The notes under the pieces are model-generated. The model was not told the DNA's origin. It did not search any database and was given only the letters and a program-made list of their open reading frames with translations. A DNA stretch of 28,559 nt from an uncultured Lachnospiraceae bacterium (GTDB lineage Bacteria > Bacillota > Clostridia > Lachnospirales > Lachnospiraceae): assembly GCA_910579645.1 (NCBI GenBank), contig CAJTVK010000013.1, positions 19,536 through 48,094 on the forward strand. Direction: 5' to 3'. Below are positions 7,441 through 15,121 of the stretch, in pieces; position 1 is the first letter of the stretch; each line of letters begins with the position of its first letter. The position numbers and the translations under genes were made by a program.

Positions 7441-7801
7441 TTTTGTCCACCTCCTTTTCATATCCGTAGAATCTGCAAGGGATTTTTTCATGGGGTCTAT
7501 TTTCGGGAGCATGCTTAAAATTGCGTTTTGCCGGCTGAAAAGCAGGTTTTTGGGAGTAGCCTTAAATTGCTCTGCTAATATTGTATGCGGAGAATAGGGA
7601 TTTGCTTATTTTTTTCTTTTTTTTTGTTCGGGTATGTGTTAAACTGATGATAGCAAACGATAGAATATTTGCTGTCTGCTATCATCAATGCACGCGGCCG
7701 TATTAGGAATTCGGCTGCCTTGCGGCATGCGGCCGGAGCAGAGAAGTGCAAAGATAAACGGGGTTCTTCATAAGTGATAGGTATTTTGGGAGGCAGGGAT
7801 A
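7441..7801. other. intergenic region between divergent genes
   Basis: About 360 bp separate the minus-strand small gene from the plus-strand chemoreceptor. It contains the T-rich tract at 7606-7625 and the inverted repeat at 7646-7686. Promoters for both genes must lie here, but I find no -35/-10 pair close to consensus on either strand. No further coding sequence is evident. Confidence 0.5.
7646..7686. promoter_or_regulatory. 10-bp inverted repeat upstream of chemoreceptor
   Basis: GATGATAGCA at 7646-7655 is perfectly complementary to 7677-7686, with a 21-nt loop. It lies about 115 bp before the chemoreceptor start, downstream of a T-rich tract, where it could be an operator or a leader hairpin. 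A partial flagellar-sigma-like match (TAAA ... CGATAG) overlaps it, but its spacing is too short to call. Confidence 0.35.
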
Positions 7802-9259
7802 ATGACAAGGGAACAGTATTTGAGAAGCGATAAAAGGGTATTGGCGTTGGTGGGAGCCACGTTAGCGTACATGGTTCTGTCCATGCTGTATGCCATAGTG
7901 CTGCATTCGGCAGAAAAAAAGACTTTTATTCAGTTGGGGGTATATATAGCATTGTTGGCAATATGCTTCGTGGGATTTGCAATCTGCAGGGGCACAAGGC
8001 CATGCGGGAGCATACTGACAGGTTCCGGGGCATTGTCCTATCTGATTTTAATGAGCCTCGGGTCGGAAGAACTTACATATGTATATGCGTTCCCTATTCT
8101 TATGGCATCTATTTTGTATCTGAATAAGCGGTTTGCCTTGGCAGGCTCTTCGGTGATTATATTGTCCAACATTATCAAAACGGCGAGGGATGCCTCCGCG
8201 GGGACAATGAATGTGGGATATGCCATGATCCGCTGGGTGATGTGCATATTGATGTGCGTGGCGGCATATGTGGTGATGATGACGGTGCAGCAGTTCAATG
8301 AAGAAAGCATTTTCAGCATCCGGAAGGCGGCCGGCGAGCAGGCGGAAATTTCCAGGCAGATGTCGGAAATTGCGGATGAAATCAGCCATAACTTTGAAAA
8401 CGCCAATGAAATGCTGGAGAAGCTGCGGGAAACGATTGAAGCCAATAATTTTGCCATGGGCAATATTTCGGACAGCACGGAAAGTACGGCACAGACGATA
8501 CAGGAGCAGGCGCAGATGTGCTCTTCCATAAAGGAGAGTTCCGACGAGGCCGAGAAGGATACGGCCAGAGTGGAGGAAGCGGCAAGGAATACGTCCAGGA
8601 ATGTGGCGGAAGGAGCCGCTCTTGTGCGGGATCTGAAGATACAGGCAGAAGGGGTGGAGACGGCGGGCCGTCAGACAGTGGAAGCCACGGCGCGGCTGAC
8701 CGCAAAAGTAGACGAAGTGGAGAATATTATCGGAGATATTCAGAACATATCCTCTCAGACGAATCTGTTGGCTCTCAATGCTTCCATAGAAGCGGCCAGG
8801 GCAGGAGATGCAGGAAAAGGATTTGCAGTGGTTGCGGATGAAATCCGGCAGCTTTCCGAACAGACCAAAGAAGCCACAGGCCGGATTGCGGGAATTATCA
8901 CGGAACTGATTGGGGACGCAAAGAGCGCTTCCGACAGTTTGGATCACTCGGTGGAATATATTAACCGCCAGACGGAAATGATAGATGTGGCAAAGGAGAA
9001 ATTTGAAAGCATTGACCGGGAGGTAATTGAGCTGACAAGCAGCATCCGTCATACGGATCAGACCATCGGGGAAATTCTGAAAGCCACGGGGGTAATATCC
9101 AACAGTATTTCCCATTTGTCGGCTACCAGCCAGGAGGTGGCTGCTTCTTCGGAAGAGAGCGTGAAGACGGCAGCGGATGCCGTGAACCGGATGGAAGAAT
9201 GCGTTCAGATTCTGGAAAACATTAAGGGCTTGGCGGATCGGCTGAAAGCAATCGGATAA
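7802..9259 (+). CDS. methyl-accepting chemotaxis protein with multi-helix membrane sensor
   Basis: A chemoreceptor of 485 residues with no extracellular ligand domain. The N-terminal ~165 residues are five or six transmembrane helices with very short loops (for example LALVGATLAYMVLSMLYAIV, IQLGVYIALLAICFVGFAIC, MIRWVMCILMCVAAYVVMMT). No HAMP domain is evident. The rest is a cytoplasmic coiled coil with the chemoreceptor tip NISSQTNLLALNASIEAARA and GKGFAVVADEIRQLSEQTKE near residues 310-350. Such receptors probably sense a membrane-borne or intracellular signal such as redox state, energy state or a lipid-soluble compound; this is inference from topology. The start ATG 7802 has GGAGG 9 nt upstream. 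pepT begins 20 bp after its stop, so the two are probably one operon. Confidence 0.88.
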   Translation: MTREQYLRSDKRVLALVGATLAYMVLSMLYAIVLHSAEKKTFIQLGVYIALLAICFVGFAICRGTRPCGSILTGSGALSYLILMSLGSEELTYVYAFPILMASILYLNKRFALAGSSVIILSNIIKTARDASAGTMNVGYAMIRWVMCILMCVAAYVVMMTVQQFNEESIFSIRKAAGEQAEISRQMSEIADEISHNFENANEMLEKLRETIEANNFAMGNISDSTESTAQTIQEQAQMCSSIKESSDEAEKDTARVEEAARNTSRNVAEGAALVRDLKIQAEGVETAGRQTVEATARLTAKVDEVENIIGDIQNISSQTNLLALNASIEAARAGDAGKGFAVVADEIRQLSEQTKEATGRIAGIITELIGDAKSASDSLDHSVEYINRQTEMIDVAKEKFESIDREVIELTSSIRHTDQTIGEILKATGVISNSISHLSATSQEVAASSEESVKTAADAVNRMEECVQILENIKGLADRLKAIG

Positions 9260-9279
9260 TAAGCGAATAGGGGGCAAAA

Positions 9280-10509
9280 ATGAAAGTAATCGAGAAGTTT
9301 TTGGAATATGTAAAAATAGATACACAGTCTATGGATGAGAGCGGTACGGTTCCCTCCACTATGAAACAGCATGATTTGGCGAAGCTGCTTTGCCGGCAGC
9401 TGGAGGAGATGGGAGCGGAGGAAGTGGTGTATGATGAAGAACACTGCTATGTCTATGCCTCGGTTCCGGCCTCCGCAGGATGGGAGGACAGGCCGGTAAT
9501 CGGGTTTATAGCCCATATGGATACTTCACCTGCGGTGACGGGAAAGGATGTGAAAGCCCGTATTGTGGAAAATTATGACGGCGGGGATATTCTGCTGAAC
9601 GGGGAAAAGGACATTGTGATGCGGACGGCGGATTTCCCGGAACTGGCTTCTTATAAGGGAAAAAGCCTGATTGTTACCGACGGGACGACGCTGCTGGGAG
9701 CGGACGACAAAGCCGGAGTGGCGGAAATCATGGAAATGGCGGAATATTTCCTGACGCATCCCGAAGCTGCTCACGGGAAAATCAGGGTCGGTTTCACGCC
9801 GGACGAGGAAGTAGGGGCGGGAGCGGATTATTTTGATGTGGAATTGTTCGGTGCGGATTACGCATATACGGTGGACGGGGATAAACTGGGAAGCTTGGAA
9901 TATGAGAATTTTAATGCGGCAGGGGCAAAAGTGACGGTGCATGGGCGCAGTGTCCACCCGGGGTCGGCGAAGAATAAGATGGTGAATGCCATTCTTCTGG
10001 CGCAGGAATTCCAGTCGCTGCTTCCGGTGGCAGAAAATCCGATGTACACAAGCGGTTATGAGGGCTTTTACCATTTAGACTCCATAAAAGGGAATGTGGA
10101 GCAGACGGATATGGATTATATTATCCGCGATCATGACAGGGAGAAATTCGAGAAGAAAAAAGAGGATTTTCTGGCTGCTGCCGATTTCCTTAACCGGAAG
10201 TATGGAGAGGGGACGTTTTCGGTAGCCATGAAAGATTCTTATTATAATATGAAAGAAGTGATAGAGCAGCATATGCATTTGGTGGAGGATGCATTGGAAG
10301 CCATGGAAGAACTGGGAATTGTGCCGGAAGTGGTGCCTATCAGAGGAGGAACCGACGGCGCCAGACTGTCCTTTATGGGGCTTCCCTGCCCGAACTTATG
10401 TACCGGAGGGCAGAATTTCCATGGCAGGTTTGAATATGCCTGTACGGAGGACATGGAAAAGATTGTTCAGCTATTGGTAAGGATAGCCGGAAAAGCCGGG
10501 CATGTCTGA
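9280..10509 (+). CDS. pepT: peptidase T (tripeptide aminopeptidase)
   Basis: Cytoplasmic dizinc M20-family enzyme that removes the N-terminal residue from tripeptides and so completes peptide utilisation. All expected metal and catalytic residues are visible: H79 and D81 in GFIAHMDTSP, D142 in LLGADDKAG, E176/E177 in FTPDEEVGAG, D199 in YTVDGD, and H381 in CTGGQNFHGRFEY. These positions agree closely with E. coli PepT (H78, D140, E173/E174, D196, H379). The length of 409 residues is normal for the family. ATG 9280 follows AGGGGGCAAAA. Its position right behind a chemoreceptor suggests the receptor may respond to peptides or nutrient state, but that link is only by neighbourhood. Confidence 0.95.
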   Translation: MKVIEKFLEYVKIDTQSMDESGTVPSTMKQHDLAKLLCRQLEEMGAEEVVYDEEHCYVYASVPASAGWEDRPVIGFIAHMDTSPAVTGKDVKARIVENYDGGDILLNGEKDIVMRTADFPELASYKGKSLIVTDGTTLLGADDKAGVAEIMEMAEYFLTHPEAAHGKIRVGFTPDEEVGAGADYFDVELFGADYAYTVDGDKLGSLEYENFNAAGAKVTVHGRSVHPGSAKNKMVNAILLAQEFQSLLPVAENPMYTSGYEGFYHLDSIKGNVEQTDMDYIIRDHDREKFEKKKEDFLAAADFLNRKYGEGTFSVAMKDSYYNMKEVIEQHMHLVEDALEAMEELGIVPEVVPIRGGTDGARLSFMGLPCPNLCTGGQNFHGRFEYACTEDMEKIVQLLVRIAGKAGHV

Positions 10510-10565
10510 AAATTTGCGGCATACATCCGGCAGAAAGCATTTCAAACATGCTTTAGCGCATAATT

Positions 10566-10595
10566 GAATATAGGAAAAGCAGTCCGTCATATATT
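10566..10595 (+). promoter_or_regulatory. possible sporulation sigma-E-like promoter for the deacetylase
   Basis: GAATATA at 10566-10572, a 15-bp spacer and CATATATT at 10588-10595 resemble the mother-cell sigma-E pattern (ATA-rich -35, CATAnnnT -10). It ends 32 bp before the deacetylase ATG. No good sigma-A promoter is seen in the same gap. The match is degenerate and was judged by eye. Confidence 0.3.
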
Positions 10596-10626
10596 GGAAT
10601 AATAACCGGTATATGGCGGTGTTTTT

Positions 10627-11034
10627 ATGAAACAGTTTGTAAAGCGGATAATCGGCAGGGCTGCGGGGATGGTGCCGAAGAGGGAGGAAGGGCAGTCCGG
10701 CGGGGAGTATCGGAAGGCGTTGCTGGTCAAGGGAATATGGGCGGCGGCATTTGCGGTTACGGCATTGGCCATTGTGAAAGGGGCGGTGGCGGCGCTGCCG
10801 GGGTCCGTTACGGTGAGCAGCAGCGTGAACGGCCGGGAAATCCCTATTTCTTATGTGGATACGGATAAAAAGCAGGTAGCTTTGACTTTCGATACCGCCG
10901 GCGGAAACGGAGATATGGCACGGATTTTGGGAATATTGGAAGCGCATGACATCCAGGCTACCTTTTTTATGACGGGGGGATGGGTAGAGAGTCATCCGGA
11001 GGACGTAAAGGCGATATTGGAAGAGGGTGATTGA
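10627..11034 (+). pseudogene. polysaccharide deacetylase, 5' fragment (split by recombinase element)
   Basis: This is the N-terminal 134 codons of a NodB/CDA1-type deacetylase, cut in mid-domain. A signal-anchor helix (~36-58, GIWAAAFAVTALAIVKGAVA) is followed by the first catalytic strand QVALTFDTAGGNGDMARIL and by IQATFFMTGGWVESHPEDVK. Host coding sequence ends with GAA GAG GG at 11027. The element then adds T GAT TGA, which gives EEGD and a stop at 11032-11034. The missing half is at 16719-17171, in the same orientation and in the right frame; together they would encode about 283 residues. Clostridial proteins of this type are often spore or cell-wall N-deacetylases. Motif 1 is FDTAGG instead of the usual FDDGP or FDAAWG, so the second aspartate is absent. 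In the present arrangement the product is truncated and inactive. Confidence 0.85.
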
Positions 11035-11045
11035 GTTATTATAAT
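11017..11045 (+). promoter_or_regulatory. hybrid promoter spanning the left attachment junction
   Basis: TTGGAA (11017-11022) lies in deacetylase sequence and TATAAT (11040-11045) lies inside the element. They are 17 bp apart, the ideal sigma-A spacing. The promoter points into the recombinase genes. In an excised circle the bases at the -35 position would be ACGCAA, a poorer match to TTGACA (2 of 6 compared with 4 of 6). Transcription could therefore depend on integration; this is inference. Confidence 0.45.
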
Positions 11046-11049
11046 GACA
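11026..11049 (+). other. left attachment site (attL) core and element arm
   Basis: GG core at 11026-11027, followed by the element arm at 11028-11049 (TGATTGAGTTATTATAATGA then CA). The arm is the inverted counterpart of 16697-16718 and also carries the TATAAT box of the hybrid promoter. Confidence 0.75.
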
Positions 11050-11108
11050 GAGGGAACACCTGCCATATCCTTTGCAGTTCACTAAAGTATCCGGCAAGGC
11101 AGATATCC

Positions 11109-11528
11109 ATGAAGCCGAATACGGACAAACAGAGAGGGAATATACTGGTACAAACAATCTGTGGGGATGGGAAAGCTTTGGGAAAAAAGAAAGATATCCG
11201 GATAGCATCAGAGAAAGAAGGGGATGTGGCGCAGGCAGCGGTGAATATGCCTGACTGTGGCTGTATGGAGCAGGATGATTTTGAAAAAATGAAGGAGGCA
11301 GACATTCGGGAGGCAGATATAAATGATTTGGCTGATATTCTGAAGATTGAAATAGACAGTGACTTAAGCAGCGTTGAAAAAAAGAGGGAATTTATCAGAC
11401 AGATTAGGAACCCATATCTCTACAGGCAAGGGGACTATGTTGTCAAATTAAGCTTTGCGGATACGGACATAACACTGGCAGACCGTTTAAAGGAGTACAT
11501 AGAACATATGGCCGCCGCCGGGCTTTGA
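11109..11528 (+). CDS. DUF6870-like small protein of the element
   Basis: Residues from about 53 onward match what I recall of the DUF6870 family: EKMKEADIREADINDLADIL, then EKKREFIRQIRNPYLYRQGD, then VVKLSFADTDITLADRLKEY. This family is ~80 residues long and is often found beside large serine recombinases in gut Firmicutes, so an accessory role in recombination (for example as a directionality factor) is conceivable but unproven. The start is uncertain. ATG 11109 has a weak AAGG site. ATG 11247 or 11265 would give the normal family length but has no clear site. The reading frame is open back to the element's left end. It is the first gene downstream of the hybrid promoter, and about 100 bp separate it from recombinase 1. 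Confidence 0.65.
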   Translation: MKPNTDKQRGNILVQTICGDGKALGKKKDIRIASEKEGDVAQAAVNMPDCGCMEQDDFEKMKEADIREADINDLADILKIEIDSDLSSVEKKREFIRQIRNPYLYRQGDYVVKLSFADTDITLADRLKEYIEHMAAAGL

Positions 11529-11626
11529 TAAATTTCGGAAGGATATGTTTATTCCTGCGGGCAGTGAGCCAAGCAGCCGCACTTTCGTCCTGCGGCAACA
11601 TTGGGTGGAAAGAAGGAACTTTGGCC

Positions 11627-13336
11627 ATGAAAGAGACTATAAAAAAAGAAACGGAAAAGAAGGCTTATGCGGCGGCGGTATACCTGCGCCTTTCCAAAGA
11701 GGACGGGGATGTATGCGACGAGGGACGTAAGGAGGAGAGCAACAGCATCACCAATCAGAAGCGGCTCATTCATGATTTTTTAAAAGGCAGGGAGAATATC
11801 CAAGTCTTTAAGGAATATGTGGATGACGGCTATACCGGTTCCGATTTTCTGCGCCCCTCTTTTCGGGAGATGATAAAGGATATGGAAGCGGGAAAGATAA
11901 ATCTCATTATCGTGAAGGATCTTTCCCGTTTTGGCAGGGAGTATATAGAGGCCGGGAGATATCTGCAGAGGATATTCCCGGCGGCAGGGGTGCGGTTCAT
12001 TGCGGTTACCGACCATTATGACTCCCTGACGGCAGACCGGACGGAGAAGAACCTTGTCCTGCCGGTAAAGAATTTTGTCAACGACGCTTACAGCGCGGAT
12101 CTTTCCGTGAAGATTAGGAGCCATCTGGAGAGCAAACGGGGGAATGGGGAGTATACCGGCGCCTATGTGTCTTATGGTTTTATGAAGGATAGCAGCGACC
12201 ATAATAAGCTGGTAGCCGACCCGGTGGCAGGGGAGAACGTGAAGCTTATCTTCCGGTGGAAGCTGGAAGGCATGAGCAACGGCAAGATAGCGGAGAGATT
12301 GAACGCATTGGGGATTCCTGCCCCGGCAGATTACAAACGCAGCCTTGGCATTCATTACCGGAGTGGCTTTCAGAAGAGCCTTTATTCGGGATGGAGTCCG
12401 GTTGCGGTAGGGAGGATATTGTCTAACCCGCTATGCAAGGGGCTGGTGGTACAGGGAAAGAGAGAACGTATTAACCATAAGATTAAAAAGATAGTGGCAA
12501 AGCCCGAAGCAGAGCAGAGCAGGTACAGGCAGAAAGATTTAGCCCTGATTGGGGAAATGCAATTTGACACCATGCAGGAGTTATTGAAAAAAGATACAAG
12601 GACAAATCCGGGACAGGAAGGAGCATACCTTTTCAGCGGTATCCTTTATTGTCCGGACTGCGGCAGGCAGATGATACGCCGTAAGACTTGCCATAAGGGA
12701 AAGCAGACCATTTTTTATATCTGCAAGACCTATAATGTGGAGAAATCCTGTACGAGACATAGCATCAAGGAACGGGAACTCATTGCTCTTGTAACGGAGG
12801 CCGTAAAGGCACAGATGCAGATACTGACGGATGCGGAGGAAATCCTAAAGACCGCGGAGAATACCGTAGCGGGGATGCAGTCATTTTCCATGACAGACAC
12901 CCGACTGCCGGAACTGGAGAAGGAACTTGCGGAAAATACGGATATTCTGTCCGGACTTTACACCGACAGAGAAGAGGGAATCCTTTCGGAGGAAGAATAT
13001 GAGGAAATGAAGAACTTTTACGCCGGACGCTGTGAAGAACTGAAGGGACAGATCGGGAAACGGCGGGAAATGTCAGGAAAAGCAGGGGAAGCAGTCAGGG
13101 AAGCAAGACAGTGGCTTTGCAGTTTTATAGACAGAGGAAGTTTATTTTCGGACATAAAAGAAGAAATCCGCCGCAGCCTTATTTGCTCCATCATTGATAA
13201 GATATGGGTATACGAAGGGAAAAGAGTGGAGTTTTCTTTTCTTTTCCAAGACAGGATGGCAGAAGCTTACTCCCGGTGCGGCATGTTTAAGGAAATAATG
13301 CAGGAGCAGCCTCTTTATGAGAAAGGGGCGGTGTGA
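11627..13336 (+). CDS. large serine recombinase 1
   Basis: A 569-residue site-specific DNA recombinase. The N-terminal resolvase fold has the nucleophile S23 in VYLRLSKED. ESNSITNQKRL, YVDDGYTGSDFLRPSF and LIIVKDLSRFGREYIEAGRY follow. The Recombinase domain is at about residues 180-310. A zinc ribbon has C342, C345, C366 and C375, followed by a coiled coil and a C-terminal FIDRGSLFSDIKEEIRRSLI region. All features of an active enzyme are present. ATG 11627 has AGAAGGA at 11611-11617, a 9-nt gap, and is preferred to the upstream TTG 11525. Its stop overlaps the start of recombinase 2, implying translational coupling. It has ESNSIxNQ in common with recombinase 3. Confidence 0.92.
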   Translation: MKETIKKETEKKAYAAAVYLRLSKEDGDVCDEGRKEESNSITNQKRLIHDFLKGRENIQVFKEYVDDGYTGSDFLRPSFREMIKDMEAGKINLIIVKDLSRFGREYIEAGRYLQRIFPAAGVRFIAVTDHYDSLTADRTEKNLVLPVKNFVNDAYSADLSVKIRSHLESKRGNGEYTGAYVSYGFMKDSSDHNKLVADPVAGENVKLIFRWKLEGMSNGKIAERLNALGIPAPADYKRSLGIHYRSGFQKSLYSGWSPVAVGRILSNPLCKGLVVQGKRERINHKIKKIVAKPEAEQSRYRQKDLALIGEMQFDTMQELLKKDTRTNPGQEGAYLFSGILYCPDCGRQMIRRKTCHKGKQTIFYICKTYNVEKSCTRHSIKERELIALVTEAVKAQMQILTDAEEILKTAENTVAGMQSFSMTDTRLPELEKELAENTDILSGLYTDREEGILSEEEYEEMKNFYAGRCEELKGQIGKRREMSGKAGEAVREARQWLCSFIDRGSLFSDIKEEIRRSLICSIIDKIWVYEGKRVEFSFLFQDRMAEAYSRCGMFKEIMQEQPLYEKGAV

Positions 13337-15075
13337 TGGCGAGGAAAAAGGACAGGGCAAGACTGAGGATTGGGCGCACTGCCAAGGCAGAACTCCCGGC
13401 CGGCGGCCGGGCCGGGCCGCCGGCGGCAGGCCTGCCGTTTAGAACCGCCACTTACGCAAGGCTTTCCGTTGACAGCGCGGTTACGGAGAGCGATTCTATC
13501 ACCGGCCAGCAGATGCTTATGCGCGACTATATAAAGGGCAGGGATGAGTTTTTGCTTGTCAGGGAATATAAGGATGACGGAATCAGCGGCACCCGATTTG
13601 ACCGCCAGGCATTCGACAGCCTGCTTGGGGAAGTAAGAAAAGGGAATATTAACTGTATTATTGTCAAGGATTTTTCAAGGTTTGGCAGAGATCATATCGA
13701 AGTGGGGAATTATCTGGAAAAGGTATTCCCGTTTCTGGGGATACGATTTATTTCCGTCAATGACGGCTATGACAGCTTTGACAAAGACAGTGCGGATAAA
13801 AAGCTGGCTGTTATTTTAAAGAACCTTGTCAATGAATATATCGCAAAGGACACTTCCGTCAAGGTGGCATCCAGTTATGTGACAAAGCAGGAAAACGGGG
13901 AATATGACGGCGGACGTGCGCCATACGGGTATATTTTTGCTGACGAAAGGAAGACAAAGTTCCTTGTTGACGAAAGACCGGCAGAGGTCATAAGGGATAT
14001 TTTTACCTGGACTATGCAGGGGGATTCCGCTCCGGCTATTGTAAAGCGGCTGACAGAGAAAAATATTAACCCGCCGAAAGCCTATCAGGACACAGGGAAA
14101 TTTTACCGGCAGGAAAAGGAACGGCGTTACTGGAATGAGTTTACGGTAAATGCTATTTTGCAGAATTTGGCCTATGCCGGTCATATGGCCCTTCATAAAT
14201 GGAAGGAATCAAAAGCAGACAGAATCAGTTCCTATAAGCTGGACGGATTGGAGTGGAAGATAACGAAAAATACCCATGAAGCTATTATTTCGGAACATGA
14301 TTTCCGTCTTGTGCAGGAAATCATAAAGGCAAGGAAGGAGCGTCATAAGAGCCTGCATGTCAGGGATGAGCATATTGTCCGTCCGGAAAATCTGCTGAAA
14401 GGGAAGGTTTTTTGCGGAGACTGTCTTGTGCCTGCTTCAAGGATGGGAACAAATTATCGGAGAAAGTTTGGGAAAGTCCGCATCTACCGTTACCGCTGCC
14501 GGACTTACAGGGAAAAAGGAGCGCGGGAGTGTACTTCAAAGTCCGTTTCGGAGGAGGAACTGGAGGCAATTGTCTGTCAGGCAGTCATGATGTTTCTCCG
14601 TCAGGCAGAAGGGTTAGAGGATATGGCCACAGTCTTTCACGGCGCGTTTTTTCGGAAGCTGCGGAAGAGCATAGAAAAGGAAACAGGTATGGTGGAAAGG
14701 GCAATCCGGCAGGGGAAGAATGAAAAAATACTCTTATATAAAGAATACAGCGGCAGGGAACACAACCGCATGGGACAAAACGGTCAGGACGGAGCTGCGG
14801 ATGGCAATAAGGAATGGTATTTGAGGGTAAAACAGCAGAAAGACAGAGAAATCCGTTACTATGAGGAGAGGGAAGCACAGTTGGAGGAAAAGGCAGTTTT
14901 TTTTGAGCGGCTGGAAAAGGAACAGGCAGGACGGATAAAGGGGATTTTTTCTTATGGAGACACGGCGCCGGGTGAAAACGGACTGACCGCACAGATGGCT
15001 TCCTTGTTTGTAGACAGAATTTTTCTGTTTGACGGGAAGAGGGTGGAAGTGGTACTGAATTTTAAAGAGGAATAG
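13336..15075 (+). CDS. large serine recombinase 2
   Basis: A 579-residue serine recombinase. ATG 13336 overlaps the TGA of recombinase 1 (TGATG), with AAAGGGG upstream. An unusual N-terminal extension of ~35 residues is rich in Arg, Ala, Gly and Pro (ELPAGGRAGPPAAGLPF) and is encoded by a very GC-rich segment. The catalytic domain starts at FRTATYARLSVD with nucleophile S44, followed by YKDDGISGTRFDRQAF and IIVKDFSRFGRDHIEVGNYL. Zinc ribbon cysteines are C360, C363, C388 and C399. A long coiled coil and a C-terminal MASLFVDRIFLFDGKRVEV segment complete it. The three recombinases are clearly different from one another, so they are not recent duplicates. Multi-recombinase systems of this type can need more than one enzyme for a complete reaction, but whether that holds here is unknown. 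Confidence 0.92.
   Translation: MARKKDRARLRIGRTAKAELPAGGRAGPPAAGLPFRTATYARLSVDSAVTESDSITGQQMLMRDYIKGRDEFLLVREYKDDGISGTRFDRQAFDSLLGEVRKGNINCIIVKDFSRFGRDHIEVGNYLEKVFPFLGIRFISVNDGYDSFDKDSADKKLAVILKNLVNEYIAKDTSVKVASSYVTKQENGEYDGGRAPYGYIFADERKTKFLVDERPAEVIRDIFTWTMQGDSAPAIVKRLTEKNINPPKAYQDTGKFYRQEKERRYWNEFTVNAILQNLAYAGHMALHKWKESKADRISSYKLDGLEWKITKNTHEAIISEHDFRLVQEIIKARKERHKSLHVRDEHIVRPENLLKGKVFCGDCLVPASRMGTNYRRKFGKVRIYRYRCRTYREKGARECTSKSVSEEELEAIVCQAVMMFLRQAEGLEDMATVFHGAFFRKLRKSIEKETGMVERAIRQGKNEKILLYKEYSGREHNRMGQNGQDGAADGNKEWYLRVKQQKDREIRYYEEREAQLEEKAVFFERLEKEQAGRIKGIFSYGDTAPGENGLTAQMASLFVDRIFLFDGKRVEVVLNFKEE
13399..13424. repeat. GC-only inverted repeat inside recombinase 2 coding sequence
   Basis: GCCGGCGGCC at 13399-13408 is perfectly complementary to 13415-13424 around the 6-nt loop GGGCCG. 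It encodes the Gly/Ala/Pro stretch before the catalytic domain and is far richer in G+C than the surrounding gene. In mRNA it would be a very stable hairpin ~63 nt after the start codon. Confidence 0.7.
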
Positions 15076-15121
15076 GGGAGCCTGTATTCTTATATAGGGC
15101 AGGTTCGGGGAAGGGTTTAAG

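Noticed and set aside
7180..7597. Plus-strand ORFs downstream of the second MITE copy
   Set aside because: They have no ribosome binding sites, odd composition and no recognisable motif. The minus-strand frame with AGGAGG explains the region better.
7637..7665. Flagellar sigma-D/28 promoter (TAAA ... CGATAG) before the second chemoreceptor
   Set aside because: The spacing is shorter than the 15 or so bases expected and the -10 element matches poorly.
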